Made by a program: the position numbers and the translations under genes. Of a DNA stretch of 64,000 nt, positions 18,105 through 26,921 are shown piece after piece. The notes under the pieces are model-generated. The model did not search any database. It had not been told where the DNA came from and saw only the letters and a list, made by a program, of their open reading frames with translations. The DNA is taken from the NCBI RefSeq assembly GCF_028728065.1, contig NZ_CP117812.1, positions 1,674,001 to 1,738,000 on the forward strand. The letters are read 5' to 3'. How positions within the stretch are numbered: the first letter of the stretch is position 1; the number at the start of each line of letters is the position of its first letter. Origin of the DNA: Lentisphaera profundi. Lineage in GTDB: Bacteria; Verrucomicrobiota; Lentisphaeria; Lentisphaerales; Lentisphaeraceae.

Positions 18105-19214
18105 TTAGTTATTATCAATTAATACCGCTATATTCCCACTTATATTCCACTCCTTGTCAAAAACAGCTATGTAAACGGCAATTGGCGTTCCCATATTGTT
18201 CGTTAAAATAAAAGGTCGCTCAAAACGACTGGGCTGCCAAGTTTTATTATTACTTAAATGGAACTCTTTTTTAGAAAATAAAGCTTGCTTAGCAGGTTGC
18301 CACGAATAACTATCTTTAGATGAAAAGAGCCTCAGGTCAGGTTTTCCCATAACATGACAAGCCATAAAGTAACGTTTTCGCTTTTTGTCGTACCATACAC
18401 CAGCATCTTCTGTTTGTGCTTCGCTATAAACAGGCTTTTCCTGAAATACAAAGGGTCCTTGCGCTTTTCTTGAGTGACCCACTAACTGAATTCTAAACCA
18501 GCCATCCTTCTTTACATCATCACCTTTCATTACCATAACGTATTTGTCTTCAACGTAGGTAACAGCTGGGTTAACGGCAATATTCTTAAAGTTACCGTGA
18601 GGTGTAACAACGGGTTCTTTTGATCTTAGGAACGGGCCTGATGGAGAGTCTGATAGGGCTACACCTATACGTTGTGAATTCCTTACATGACGACGATTAG
18701 CCTTGAGCCATTGATCCGTCGGATAAACACTACCTCCTTCTGCTTTATGTATATTTCGCAAGTCATTTGAAATATAATAAAGAGCTATTTTTCCATCAAC
18801 GACACAGATGGCTGGATTATGAGCATTATTAATATCCCAGCCTTTTACATTTTTCCCTTCTATAACAGTATTTACATAGTCAAAGGGACCTTCGGGTTTG
18901 TCGGCAACGGCATGCGCGATTTCACAATGAGTCATCCAGCCACTAAAACCATATTTTTTAGGCCAACGTGAGTAATAACTATGGTACTTCCCATCATTCC
19001 ATTTAATGACTGCCATGCCCCATATATAATAATCAGGGTCGACTAAAACATGAGAACTGGTTTTTTGAGCATAAAACTTACTTTGTACTTCCACTGGTAG
19101 GTTTTGATAATTAATTTTTAACGAGTCCTCCGCTGGTGTACTCTCAATAGCCATGACGACGGTACCATAAAGTAAGCTGATCAAAAAATAATAAGGGAAC
19201 TGAAAACTATTCAT
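18105..19214 (-). CDS. Secreted beta-propeller glycoside hydrolase-like protein (GH43/GH117-like)
   Basis: The 369-residue protein has a weak N-terminal signal (YFLISLLYGTVVMAIES). Repeated propeller-blade patterns are visible: VDPDYYIWGMAVIKWNDGKYHSYYSRWPK (an acidic residue before an aromatic strand), AHNPAICVVDGKIALYYIS, NPAVTYVEDKYVMVMKG and EDAGVWYDKKRKRYFMACH. This points to a five-bladed propeller of the GH43/GH117 type often found next to sulfatases. It is the last gene of a minus-strand group that begins with GH16. The family number is not certain. Confidence 0.65.
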   Translation of the reverse strand: MNSFQFPYYFLISLLYGTVVMAIESTPAEDSLKINYQNLPVEVQSKFYAQKTSSHVLVDPDYYIWGMAVIKWNDGKYHSYYSRWPKKYGFSGWMTHCEIAHAVADKPEGPFDYVNTVIEGKNVKGWDINNAHNPAICVVDGKIALYYISNDLRNIHKAEGGSVYPTDQWLKANRRHVRNSQRIGVALSDSPSGPFLRSKEPVVTPHGNFKNIAVNPAVTYVEDKYVMVMKGDDVKKDGWFRIQLVGHSRKAQGPFVFQEKPVYSEAQTEDAGVWYDKKRKRYFMACHVMGKPDLRLFSSKDSYSWQPAKQALFSKKEFHLSNNKTWQPSRFERPFILTNNMGTPIAVYIAVFDKEWNISGNIAVLIDNN

Positions 19215-19354
19215 TATAGATCCTTAGAGTTAATAAATATTTTTGGTTAAATATGATTAAGAGTGTGGAAAGTGCTTTTTAAATTTTAAAACCCTTAATC
19301 GCTTTGTGATCTTGTAAAAAAGGACAGTAACCACAAACCACTATCGTATGAACT

Positions 19355-19897
19355 TTATTTTTCAGAAGCAACATTATTTATAGCATTAAATCTCGCCTTA
19401 TAGGCTTCACTTTCATCCGCTAATAATTTATCAATTTGTATCATAATCACATTCAGTTTTGCAGACACTTCTTGATGCTTCTCCGTGCCGCGCTCTATGA
19501 GTTTTAACTCCTTTGCCAATGGGCGAGCACTTTTCCAAAGTTTTTTGATTTTGCTATTGCCATTTTTTTTCATGGCAACTAGTCTTTCATTCCACGGCAT
19601 TAATTTAACCATACTAACTGAGTTTATATTCTCAGGATTTTCATCAACTAAAGCATGATCAATTTTTATCAAAAGTATATTGATTTTTTGTTTTAATAGC
19701 ACCTTCTCTGAAGATTCGTTCTCTGCTTTTTTAAATTTCCTATTCAATTGATCGACTTCCTTCCAAAGTGTTTTAATCATCACTACCTCACTTTTTTCTA
19801 TAGCCCTAATACGCTCTCTCCATTTGTCTGATGATGCTTGTAGAGATAGGTTGCTAAATAATGCAATCACAGTCATTATTAAAATATTCTTTTTCAT
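19355..19897 (-). CDS. Secreted protein of two similar helical repeats, function unknown
   Basis: I do not recognise the family. The 180-residue protein has a standard signal peptide (ILIMTVIALFSNLSLQA). The mature part is almost entirely charged helix and consists of two similar halves: one starting WRERIRAIEKSEVVMIKTLW with KINILLIKIDHALVDE, the other WNERLVAMKKNGNSKIKKLW with KLNVIMIQIDKLLADE. This looks like an internal duplication of about 70 residues. It sits between a sulfatase relic and the propeller protein in a minus-strand group, so it is probably exported with them. Confidence 0.6.
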   Translation of the reverse strand: MKKNILIMTVIALFSNLSLQASSDKWRERIRAIEKSEVVMIKTLWKEVDQLNRKFKKAENESSEKVLLKQKINILLIKIDHALVDENPENINSVSMVKLMPWNERLVAMKKNGNSKIKKLWKSARPLAKELKLIERGTEKHQEVSAKLNVIMIQIDKLLADESEAYKARFNAINNVASEK

Positions 19898-19917
19898 AGT
19901 TTTACCTTTTTTTTTAA

Positions 19918-20163
19918 TTATTTTTGTGTGGAGCTTTTTGAGAAAATCCAGTCTTGTTCTTTTTCAAAACTGTAGTTCGCATTAAATAACGGCAACTGAG
20001 CCCCTATCTTTTTTTTCCACGTGCTAAAGTCTGCCATGAGTTCTGCTAATTTACACTTTTCGCCAACATCATTTCTAAAATTATAAAGTTCCGGCTCTCT
20101 TTGTTTATACAAAAACAAGTTTCCAGTCCTCTTTGCGTATAGCACTATAATTATCTTCAACAT
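19918..20163 (-). pseudogene. C-terminal relic of an S1 sulfatase
   Basis: The 81-codon frame reads KRTGNLFLYKQ, REPELYNFRNDVGEKCKLAEL, then DFSTWKKKIGAQLP, which is the standard closing part of an S1 sulfatase (strand, ELYNxxxDxGE, final helix). The residues normally between LAEL and DFSTW are shortened, and everything upstream including the active site is missing. It starts directly at the GH16 stop codon, so a GH16-sulfatase operon probably lost most of its second gene. A translated product would be inactive. Confidence 0.7.
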
Positions 20164-20164
20164 T

Positions 20165-21583
20165 TTAATGACCTCTCACTTTTACTAAAGCATCGTTACT
20201 AGGACTTAATTTTGGGGCCTCTTGTCCTTCATGAGTCATCCCTTTGTTTTCCCAAACGCGCACATAATCAACATGCATTTCTGTAGGGAAACCCTCTCCA
20301 GTTATTTTGGGATCTTTATTGTTTTTTGTTCTTCTATAGGGAGGCCTTAGACCCAAGGAAAGAAACATATGGTAGTTATGTGAATGATAAGCCTTACCAT
20401 CGACTACATCTGAAGTTCCCACGAGTTTGCCATCAAAATAGAAATAGGCCATTTTCTCTGTAATAAGAGAACCGTATACATGAAAGCCATCTCGCACATC
20501 GGTTCCTACATCAACAGAAACACGATCTAAAGCAGGTGGGAAATATCTAGGTTTTTCTTTGTAAAAAGTTTCAGACCACCCCATAAAGAAAACATACTCA
20601 TTTTCTTTGACGTTTGGTACTTGTTGCATTTCTACATAATCAATTTCTCTATGTTCTTTTAAAGTTCCAGCGCTACCCCAAAAAGCAGGACAAACGCCCA
20701 TATGCAAGCTGGCTCCTTTAATTCTCGCTTCAACATAGGTCGTTCCTGGGTACTCATGTTTGGAGACTATACCTCCAGAACGGTAATGAGTTTGGCGCTC
20801 CCCCAGTTCTTCAAATCCCGGGTTTTTAATTAAATTCTCAGAACTGCCCACTGCGTTAAATTTAATATCATCTAGATAAATTCGATCTCCGCCACTTCCT
20901 TCTCCAAAGAATCGAAGTTCAAGAATATTTGAATCTGCACTTACTTCAAGATTACTAAAACTCATCTCCACCCATTCAGGGTTATGAGCAATTTTTTCCG
21001 ATATAAGAACATGGGGCTTATCACCTCCCCCTGCCCCTTGGAGAATTACTTTATTGCTTATCCATTTACTTGGATTTTTAACCCGAAATGATAAATTATA
21101 TACGCCGGGATTTAAATAAATTCTTTGCTTTAATTCGCCTAAAGCCCTTTGTGTTTGTCTTTGTAAAGAAATTCGAAGGCTTTTTTTACCGCTATATTGT
21201 TCATCTGAAACAGTCGTAAACATCATTTTTGGCATCGAATGAAATTTTGTTTTCCATGAATATGCCCCGAGCATTTCATGCTTCTTTTTTTCTTCGGTAT
21301 CTAGGTACTCCATTTTTAATTTCAAAAGCCCCTTATCCAATTGGACATTACCTTTAGAAACATCTCCCCATAGCCAATCTGTCGACCATGTTTGAGGAAA
21401 ATCCCATTTTTCAGTATCTAAGTGTTCTTCATTAAACTCATCCGAAACCTGCTCTAAAAAGACCCAGTCATTATTAGATTTAATCTTTGGACTTATTGTT
21501 TCTTCGACATCATTCATTTTCTGACAGCTTATGGTTAAACTAACCATAAATAAACTTATAAACATGGACAATTGCTTAATCAT
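20165..21583 (-). CDS. GH16 endo-glycanase lipoprotein with inserted CBM-like domain
   Basis: From the ATG at 21583 (AAGGA 11 bases upstream; the in-frame ATG at 21610 has no such site) the protein has 472 residues and a lipoprotein signal ending LTISC. The GH16 catalytic motif EIDYVE is at about residues 311-316. The catalytic fold starts normally (VSDEFNEEHLDTEKWDF) but is interrupted at about residues 113-260 by a domain with SGKKSLRISL, PGVYNLSFRVK, LELRFFGEG and RIYLDDIKF, which looks like a CBM4/9-type jelly roll. The catalytic part then resumes at GGIVSKHEYPGTTYVEARIK. GH16 enzymes cut agar, carrageenan, porphyran or laminarin; which one applies here is not clear. It heads a minus-strand group. 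Confidence 0.82.
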   Translation of the reverse strand: MIKQLSMFISLFMVSLTISCQKMNDVEETISPKIKSNNDWVFLEQVSDEFNEEHLDTEKWDFPQTWSTDWLWGDVSKGNVQLDKGLLKLKMEYLDTEEKKKHEMLGAYSWKTKFHSMPKMMFTTVSDEQYSGKKSLRISLQRQTQRALGELKQRIYLNPGVYNLSFRVKNPSKWISNKVILQGAGGGDKPHVLISEKIAHNPEWVEMSFSNLEVSADSNILELRFFGEGSGGDRIYLDDIKFNAVGSSENLIKNPGFEELGERQTHYRSGGIVSKHEYPGTTYVEARIKGASLHMGVCPAFWGSAGTLKEHREIDYVEMQQVPNVKENEYVFFMGWSETFYKEKPRYFPPALDRVSVDVGTDVRDGFHVYGSLITEKMAYFYFDGKLVGTSDVVDGKAYHSHNYHMFLSLGLRPPYRRTKNNKDPKITGEGFPTEMHVDYVRVWENKGMTHEGQEAPKLSPSNDALVKVRGH

Positions 21584-22050
21584 AATGAGAGGAATCCTTA
21601 TTTTTTCCATTTTAAAGTTAATGAGTTTCTATTAAAAAATAATTTAATATGATTAACTTTATTCTCGGTGTAATATTCTCTTTTATAATACAAACAACTG
21701 TGAATCTGCTGTCTTTACATGAATCAAAAAAGTTTTGTTACTTTTTTTGAAGGATATTAATTGCTTACACCTGAACCCGTGAGGCTACACTCTTTGTGAA
21801 TAACGGAAATTGTCTTGATACTTAACTAGGATTGACTGAGCAATAAACTGCCCCGCAGCAAGCTACTCGGTATTGCCGGGCCGTCGCGGAGCGACAAGTT
21901 TATATTAACATGGGGCAAGGAGCGACACAGTCCTATGTTAGAGTCCCCCCACCTATATCAACTCTGAAGGAGCTTCCCAATGCAAAATATTACTACTTTG
22001 CTAAAACGACCGATTCCTTAACCCATTTATCCAGGTTTGACTGCCGACAA
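21584..22050. other. Intergenic region with possible mobile-element scars
   Basis: No coding sequence is convincing here. The motif CACCTGAACCCGTGAG at about 21768 recurs with one change at about 39556, where it borders a truncated GH32. A further GC-rich patch at about 21850-21895 (CCCCGCAGCAAGCTAC and neighbouring short inverted repeats) is unlike its AT-rich surroundings. Both look like ends of lost insertions. Confidence 0.35.
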
Positions 22051-22200
22051 TCAATCATTACGGTCAGTCGGGGTCCAGTCTTTTTTCCAAAGGAATGCAT
22101 TCGGACGCCAATGTTTCCCCTGCCAGAAGCCCCACATGAGGATACCTTCGACCGACGGATGCGCAAAGCACATGATTGATGTGACAATTAGAAAACTCAC
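22051..22200 (-). pseudogene. C-terminal relic of a GH10 xylanase-like gene
   Basis: About 50 codons on the minus strand read CFAHPSVEGILMWGFWQGKH followed by WRPNAFLWKKDWTP and a TGA stop. This is the closing beta-strand and Trp-rich part of GH10 enzymes (the GFW/HWRP region). The catalytic glutamates lie further upstream in GH10 and are absent. Short blocks on each side are not homologous. The call rests on motif recognition only. Confidence 0.65.
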
Positions 22201-22230
22201 TTATTTTGTTTCGATCAAGAATTAGTCTTG

Positions 22231-23639
22231 CTATTTCTCAAAAAGATCTTTCACTAATTTTGTTTTACTTTTGAGTATATTGTCCTTAAGCTGAATCCTT
22301 GAGCTTGGCATATCAATGTTTTTTCCTCGCTTACCAATAACTCCAATATCAGCAAGCTTGCTTGTCTCAATTCTATTGCCTTTAATATAAACATCTCGGC
22401 ACCAGTTAAGCTCAATTCCATATCGCATCGAACCAGATATGATATTATCGATAATATTAACGTGCATAGTTGGACCATACTTATCTTTAGGCAGAGGTGA
22501 TTTTTTATTCGGACGTTCTACATTGGGCGCTGCAATTCGGATGCTATTCCAACATGAATTCTTGATTGTATTCCCCTTTATCAAGCAATGATAACCCTGG
22601 CTTAACGCGCCGCCGAAATATATCCCATACTGATCCTCTCGTTTCTGATTTTTTCTTCCCGAACCCTCAATATAATTCCCTATAATATACATATGATTTT
22701 GGCCATCTGCGATTTCAATGCCACCAGTTCTAGCATTTAGTATCTTATTGTTTATTATGAGATTCTTTTCACCTTTGTTCAAATTTCCGTGTGAGTCAAA
22801 AGCAACTCCATGCGCAAAATCACCGCCCGGAAGAAGCCCCGTATCTTTGATGGTATTCTCGGACACTTCACTAAAACTTCCACCATTGGCAAAGATGATT
22901 CCATGTGTGGTGGTGCGCTCTACGGTGTTCTTTGTGATGAGAGCATGACTGACTCCATCGAACATGGCGATTCCGGCCCTACCTGTACTTTGTATATGAC
23001 ATTTCTCAATGAGGAAGTATTTACTTTTCGAACCCTTACACAATATCCCACAGGCTCCGACTTCCCTAACAGTGACTTTACTGACAGATACTCTTGAAGA
23101 GTCCTTCACGCTCAAGATCCCATTAGTGTCACATTTATCAACCCCACCACCAACAATAGTAAAGTTAGAGATAAAAACACTCTCGACGCCGTCTAAGACG
23201 ATAGCAGCAGGCAAAGTCAAGGCTGGCTTCAATGTGACAGAGCCCTCTCCCCTGAGCAATTGATTTCTCTGAGGCTTAAGTGGCTGATCGAGAAGATATA
23301 CTCCGGGTTTGAAGACAAACTCAATACTCTTACCATCATTTTCTTTTGCTAGTTGGTTAAAGAGTTTAGCCATACTTTTTCCACTTAGAAGCATCCTACC
23401 TGCTTTTGATTTAGCACTAAATGATTTTTCTGTAGCGGAGAGATGGATCTCACGTCTACGTCTGCCAAGAACGCCCTTGTTTATATTAGACTTAATACTC
23501 ACCTGATAAGAAAACGGCGCCTTAAGTCTTCCTTGCCTATACGAGACCACATAAGGTTTAAATGACTCTCCTGCCTGAATGCCCTCCCCCCGATTAAAAA
23601 CAACAACAATACAAATCCACGTAATGATGAAAAATTCAT
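22231..23639 (-). CDS. Secreted right-handed beta-helix protein, frame broken at a G6 run
   Basis: The main frame (22231 to at least 23550) encodes over 430 residues of parallel beta-helix: FVFKPGVYLLDQPL, FISNFTIVGGG, LIEKCHIQSTGRAG, ITKNTVERTTTHGI, ISENTIKDTG, IINNKILNARTGGIEIADG, IIGNYIEGSG and more. It has no start of its own with a signal. An ATG at 23639, overlapping the upstream GH32 stop as ATGA, begins a good signal peptide (SLRGFVLLLFLIGG) in another frame. The two frames meet in a run of six G (23586-23591); one more G would join them. So the gene is a frameshifted but otherwise intact beta-helix enzyme coupled to GH32. A GH91-like inulin fructotransferase would fit the context but I cannot confirm it. 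Confidence 0.7.
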
Positions 23640-25210
23640 TTTTCTGTCCCCTTCCAGATTGAGTTCAACTCGTTTACAACCAGGCTGTTTATTTTCAGAT
23701 CGTCACCTTTTGATACTTTAAAAGAGATCTTATCAGAAGTCGGCAAACAATAACTGGCTGCGACATATGCCCCTTCATTAACAAACATCTCAATAGAAAG
23801 TCGGTCGAGCAAAATACGCAAGCTCACTTTACCATCAACGCTCGGAGCTGGAATTTTTATCAAATCGGTGCCGCGGTCAATATCACGGAACTCAATGCTC
23901 TTAACCTTGACCATCTTGCCGTTCTTATCCGGAAACATTGTGCTATTACCATATACCACATCAAGTCCGCATATATTGAACGTTACCAGGTCATCTCCTG
24001 ACGGCTCAAATTCGACGATCATATCAACTAGATCGCCTTTGATACCTGAAACAGCTGCGCTGGCTTTTGATGCAGTCGTAAGGTTCTCAAACGTATGGCT
24101 CTTCTTATAAAGCTTTTTAATCCCATCAATCGGCCAGCGATACATACGCTCGCCCTCTGCTGTTGATTTAAGGGTCAACTCGCAAGGGAAACTCATCTGC
24201 TGGGTAAAGGGTAATTCATGCTTCTTAAAAGGGTTATTTTTTCCTGCGCCTTTCAACCATGCTATCTGGTACACACGCCCGTCGGGACTGTTATTAAAAG
24301 TCTGACTGGCATAGAAGGCTTTAAAGAAACGGCGGCCACCCCAGTCTCCCAATAACATCTTATTATCACTTTTAAAAACAGAGCCATCGAAATCGCCAAT
24401 CTGATAATAAAAGGCAGCGTCGTTACAAACCCACTTGGTGTTATTTTTATTGCCATCAAGCGGCAGTTCATACATATCAAAACATTCAACAAAATTACGG
24501 CTGAAATCGCCGGTCTTTGTCCAGTTAACCATATCATCTGAGTTCCAGATTCTAACCAGCTTATCAGGACCTGCAACTATCACTGCCATAATCCATTTTT
24601 TTGTTGCTTCATGCCAGAACACCTTCGGGTCGCGCTCTCCTTTCCATATCCCCTGATTTGGAACCACCGGATCACCATCGTTGATCAGAGTATAGGTACG
24701 CCCTTTGTCAGTACTGTAAGCTGCGCACTGCTCCATGGGACCTGCCGTGAGCGTAAAATATGCAACCAACGTTTTTGTATCTCCGACCTGTTTACCCAGG
24801 CTATTGTTGTGGTCAACCACTGCACTACCCGACCAGATCACACCACCTTTGCCACTTCCGCTTTTGTAGGGTAGGATCGCATGTGGCAGTTGCTCCCAGT
24901 GAAGCATATCCTTACTGACTGCGTGTCCCCACGATTTTGGTCCGTCACCATTTTTAATCGAAACATGCTGAAAATACATGTGCCATTCGCCATCATAATA
25001 AACCAGACCATTGGGGTCATTTAGCCAATTCTTGCGCGAAGTAAAGTGAAACTGTGGTCTGTACTTCTGATCGTAGCCAACATCCTTATAGCTTTCGAAG
25101 GTCATATGTTTTTTATTGAAACGAGGGTCGTCTTCTGCTTTCAGCTCTAAGAATGCGCCGGAGGTGATTGTTAATGTAAGTAGTATTTTAACGTATAGTT
25201 TTAAAGTCAT
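23636..25210 (-). CDS. Secreted GH32 glycoside hydrolase (fructan hydrolase)
   Basis: From the ATG at 25210 (one base after the stop of the upstream gene, with GGGAAA ahead) the protein has 524 residues and a signal peptide ending LELKAED. All three GH32 motifs are intact: WLNDPNG with the nucleophile Asp, GERDPKVF with the transition-state Asp, and FVECFDMYELP with the acid/base Glu. The C-terminal beta-sandwich typical of the family follows (KVSLRILLDRLSIEMFVNEGAYV). It should release fructose from levan, inulin or sucrose-like ends outside the cytoplasm. It is coupled to the cytochrome-like gene before it and the beta-helix gene after it. Confidence 0.95.
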   Translation of the reverse strand: MTLKLYVKILLTLTITSGAFLELKAEDDPRFNKKHMTFESYKDVGYDQKYRPQFHFTSRKNWLNDPNGLVYYDGEWHMYFQHVSIKNGDGPKSWGHAVSKDMLHWEQLPHAILPYKSGSGKGGVIWSGSAVVDHNNSLGKQVGDTKTLVAYFTLTAGPMEQCAAYSTDKGRTYTLINDGDPVVPNQGIWKGERDPKVFWHEATKKWIMAVIVAGPDKLVRIWNSDDMVNWTKTGDFSRNFVECFDMYELPLDGNKNNTKWVCNDAAFYYQIGDFDGSVFKSDNKMLLGDWGGRRFFKAFYASQTFNNSPDGRVYQIAWLKGAGKNNPFKKHELPFTQQMSFPCELTLKSTAEGERMYRWPIDGIKKLYKKSHTFENLTTASKASAAVSGIKGDLVDMIVEFEPSGDDLVTFNICGLDVVYGNSTMFPDKNGKMVKVKSIEFRDIDRGTDLIKIPAPSVDGKVSLRILLDRLSIEMFVNEGAYVAASYCLPTSDKISFKVSKGDDLKINSLVVNELNSIWKGTEK

Positions 25211-25211
25211 A

Positions 25212-26669
25212 TTATTTCCCATATACCTGAACTTCACTTAAACCGCTCCATTTTCTCTTTGCCATCACAAGATCAGTGATTTTAACAGAGCTTGTAGAGC
25301 GCGCTTTGAATTTAATAGCTTGAGCTTTTGCATTTCGCTTTAGTTTAAACGGGACTTTTGAGCCGTCGGAGAATTCCAGTGTCCCTGACTTAAAATAGCT
25401 GTCGTGATCGCCTTCACGATACGGAGAGAAATCCGCACGTATATAGATGACAACCATGTCCACCTCATGCTTTTTACCCAGGTCAATTTTCACCCAGATA
25501 TTATCAGCAACATTAGGACCCCATGAAGGGAAATGTTCGCCGTTAAGCCCATTATGACCATGTCCTTTGTTTGAGGTTTTGCCGTTGATAATATTGTTTG
25601 CCGCAAAAAGCCCATTATTGGTGATCTTTGGGTACTGATTGTTTGTCGTTACCTGTGGGAAGCCGCCTGCAAATGCATTGGGGTTGAGGGCAACGTTCCT
25701 GGTACCCGGTGTCGGCTTATATGGTTCAACCTTATGAATTGTCTCAAGCTCATCCCATTTTGCCTGCTCTTTCTTCTTAAAGTAGTTTTTATAACGCGGT
25801 TCGGGGTCTTGCAACTTAAGTGTTTTACCGCTTCGTTTTTTATAGAGCAACTCTGTACTGCGTCTGTTTTCTTCGGCAAGTGACTCACGCTTTGTGTGAT
25901 AGTGAATATACTTCTTTTCTGTTTTTTCATCCCAGATATTATTCTCCATATAGTCTCCACAATAGGGCACGCAGAGGTCGATCCAAGCGCAGAACTTATC
26001 CAGTTCTTCTCTAGTCAGCTTGGTGCCGCCATGACCATTGCGCAACATTTCAACAATTCTTGATGTACCAGAGCCGGCGTGATAGGCCGGTAACATTGAG
26101 GGGCGTGATTGAGCACTGACCCAATTGAGTATTTCGCGACTGTCCTGCCCCTTGCTTCCACGTCCCACAGTTGTTCCGGTGAGAGTTAGGTATGACTGCA
26201 GCCAGGCTCTTCCGGCGAACTTGTCATTGACCTTTGTTGAAGTTAAGTCTCCTAGTACTTTGCCGCTTTTCTTTGATTCACCATCGTGACATGAGATACA
26301 ATTTTTATCGAGAATGGGCTGAATATATTTTTCGAAACTGAAGCCACCCGTGATATTGTAGAAAGGAGTAAGCTCCAAAGCGCCTTTTTTCATCGCCATT
26401 CTTGTTTTAGAGGCAGGAGGCGTGTAGTCTTTGTTCTCGTGGCAGCCGATAAATTTCTTGATTGCTATATCGCCTCCTTCAATATCGAGAGTACCTACTT
26501 GTATACCGTCATTCATATCAACTGGAGAAGTTGAATAGTAGACGGTCTTTTGCTTTTTAGGCTTATTTACATTATCACTAGTCGGTGGCTTTTCGGCCTT
26601 TAAAAGAGTTGTAAAAAGCAATATTATTAAACAGGTCAAACTCCTACTTTTGATTTTTTTAAATCTCAT
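25212..26669 (-). CDS. Chimeric secreted protein: serine-hydrolase leader, c-type heme (CISCH) region, discoidin-like C-terminus
   Basis: The 485-residue protein is a mosaic. Residues 1 to about 85 match the N-terminus of the serine hydrolase at 8513-9727 (KAEKPPTSDN, TVYYSTSPVDMNDGIQVG). The next part is typical of planctomycete HzsA-related proteins: FEKYIQPILDKNCISCHDGE with a CxxCH heme site at about residue 125, then ELDKFCAWIDLCVPYCGDY. From about residue 340 there is a discoidin/F5-8-type domain (FPSWGPNVADNIWVKIDLG, SGLSEVQVYGK). These proteins are common beside sulfatases but their role is unknown. The N-terminal portion of the family is missing here, replaced by the foreign leader. 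Confidence 0.8.
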   Translation of the reverse strand: MRFKKIKSRSLTCLIILLFTTLLKAEKPPTSDNVNKPKKQKTVYYSTSPVDMNDGIQVGTLDIEGGDIAIKKFIGCHENKDYTPPASKTRMAMKKGALELTPFYNITGGFSFEKYIQPILDKNCISCHDGESKKSGKVLGDLTSTKVNDKFAGRAWLQSYLTLTGTTVGRGSKGQDSREILNWVSAQSRPSMLPAYHAGSGTSRIVEMLRNGHGGTKLTREELDKFCAWIDLCVPYCGDYMENNIWDEKTEKKYIHYHTKRESLAEENRRSTELLYKKRSGKTLKLQDPEPRYKNYFKKKEQAKWDELETIHKVEPYKPTPGTRNVALNPNAFAGGFPQVTTNNQYPKITNNGLFAANNIINGKTSNKGHGHNGLNGEHFPSWGPNVADNIWVKIDLGKKHEVDMVVIYIRADFSPYREGDHDSYFKSGTLEFSDGSKVPFKLKRNAKAQAIKFKARSTSSVKITDLVMAKRKWSGLSEVQVYGK

Positions 26670-26765
26670 AAAAATACTCCTTTAAATATATTAAATTTCT
26701 AGTCATTATTTCCACATACCAGTTTTTAAATAGAATTGGATGCCTCCATCGCTGAAATAGGTAGA
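26430..26765. repeat. Duplicated leader segment, copy 2
   Basis: Promoter region, start and about 80 codons match 9495-9815. Differences are scattered substitutions, so the duplication is not recent. The copy now drives the cytochrome/discoidin gene. The paralogue at 61789-62991 also has the DMNDDIPVGS motif, which shows that the leader belongs natively to the serine hydrolase family. Confidence 0.8.
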
Positions 26766-26921
26766 AAAGTCGATGGCTCAAAGAACCTTATCTTCAAAGT
26801 TATTCTTTTTGATTGAGCTTTGTAAGGAACTTGTTTTTTCGCTGGTCTTGAACAGTCCAAGCTTGCTTTTAACCTTTTAATGAAATCTTTCAGCAAGCTG
26901 CCGGATTTATTTGAACACCTT

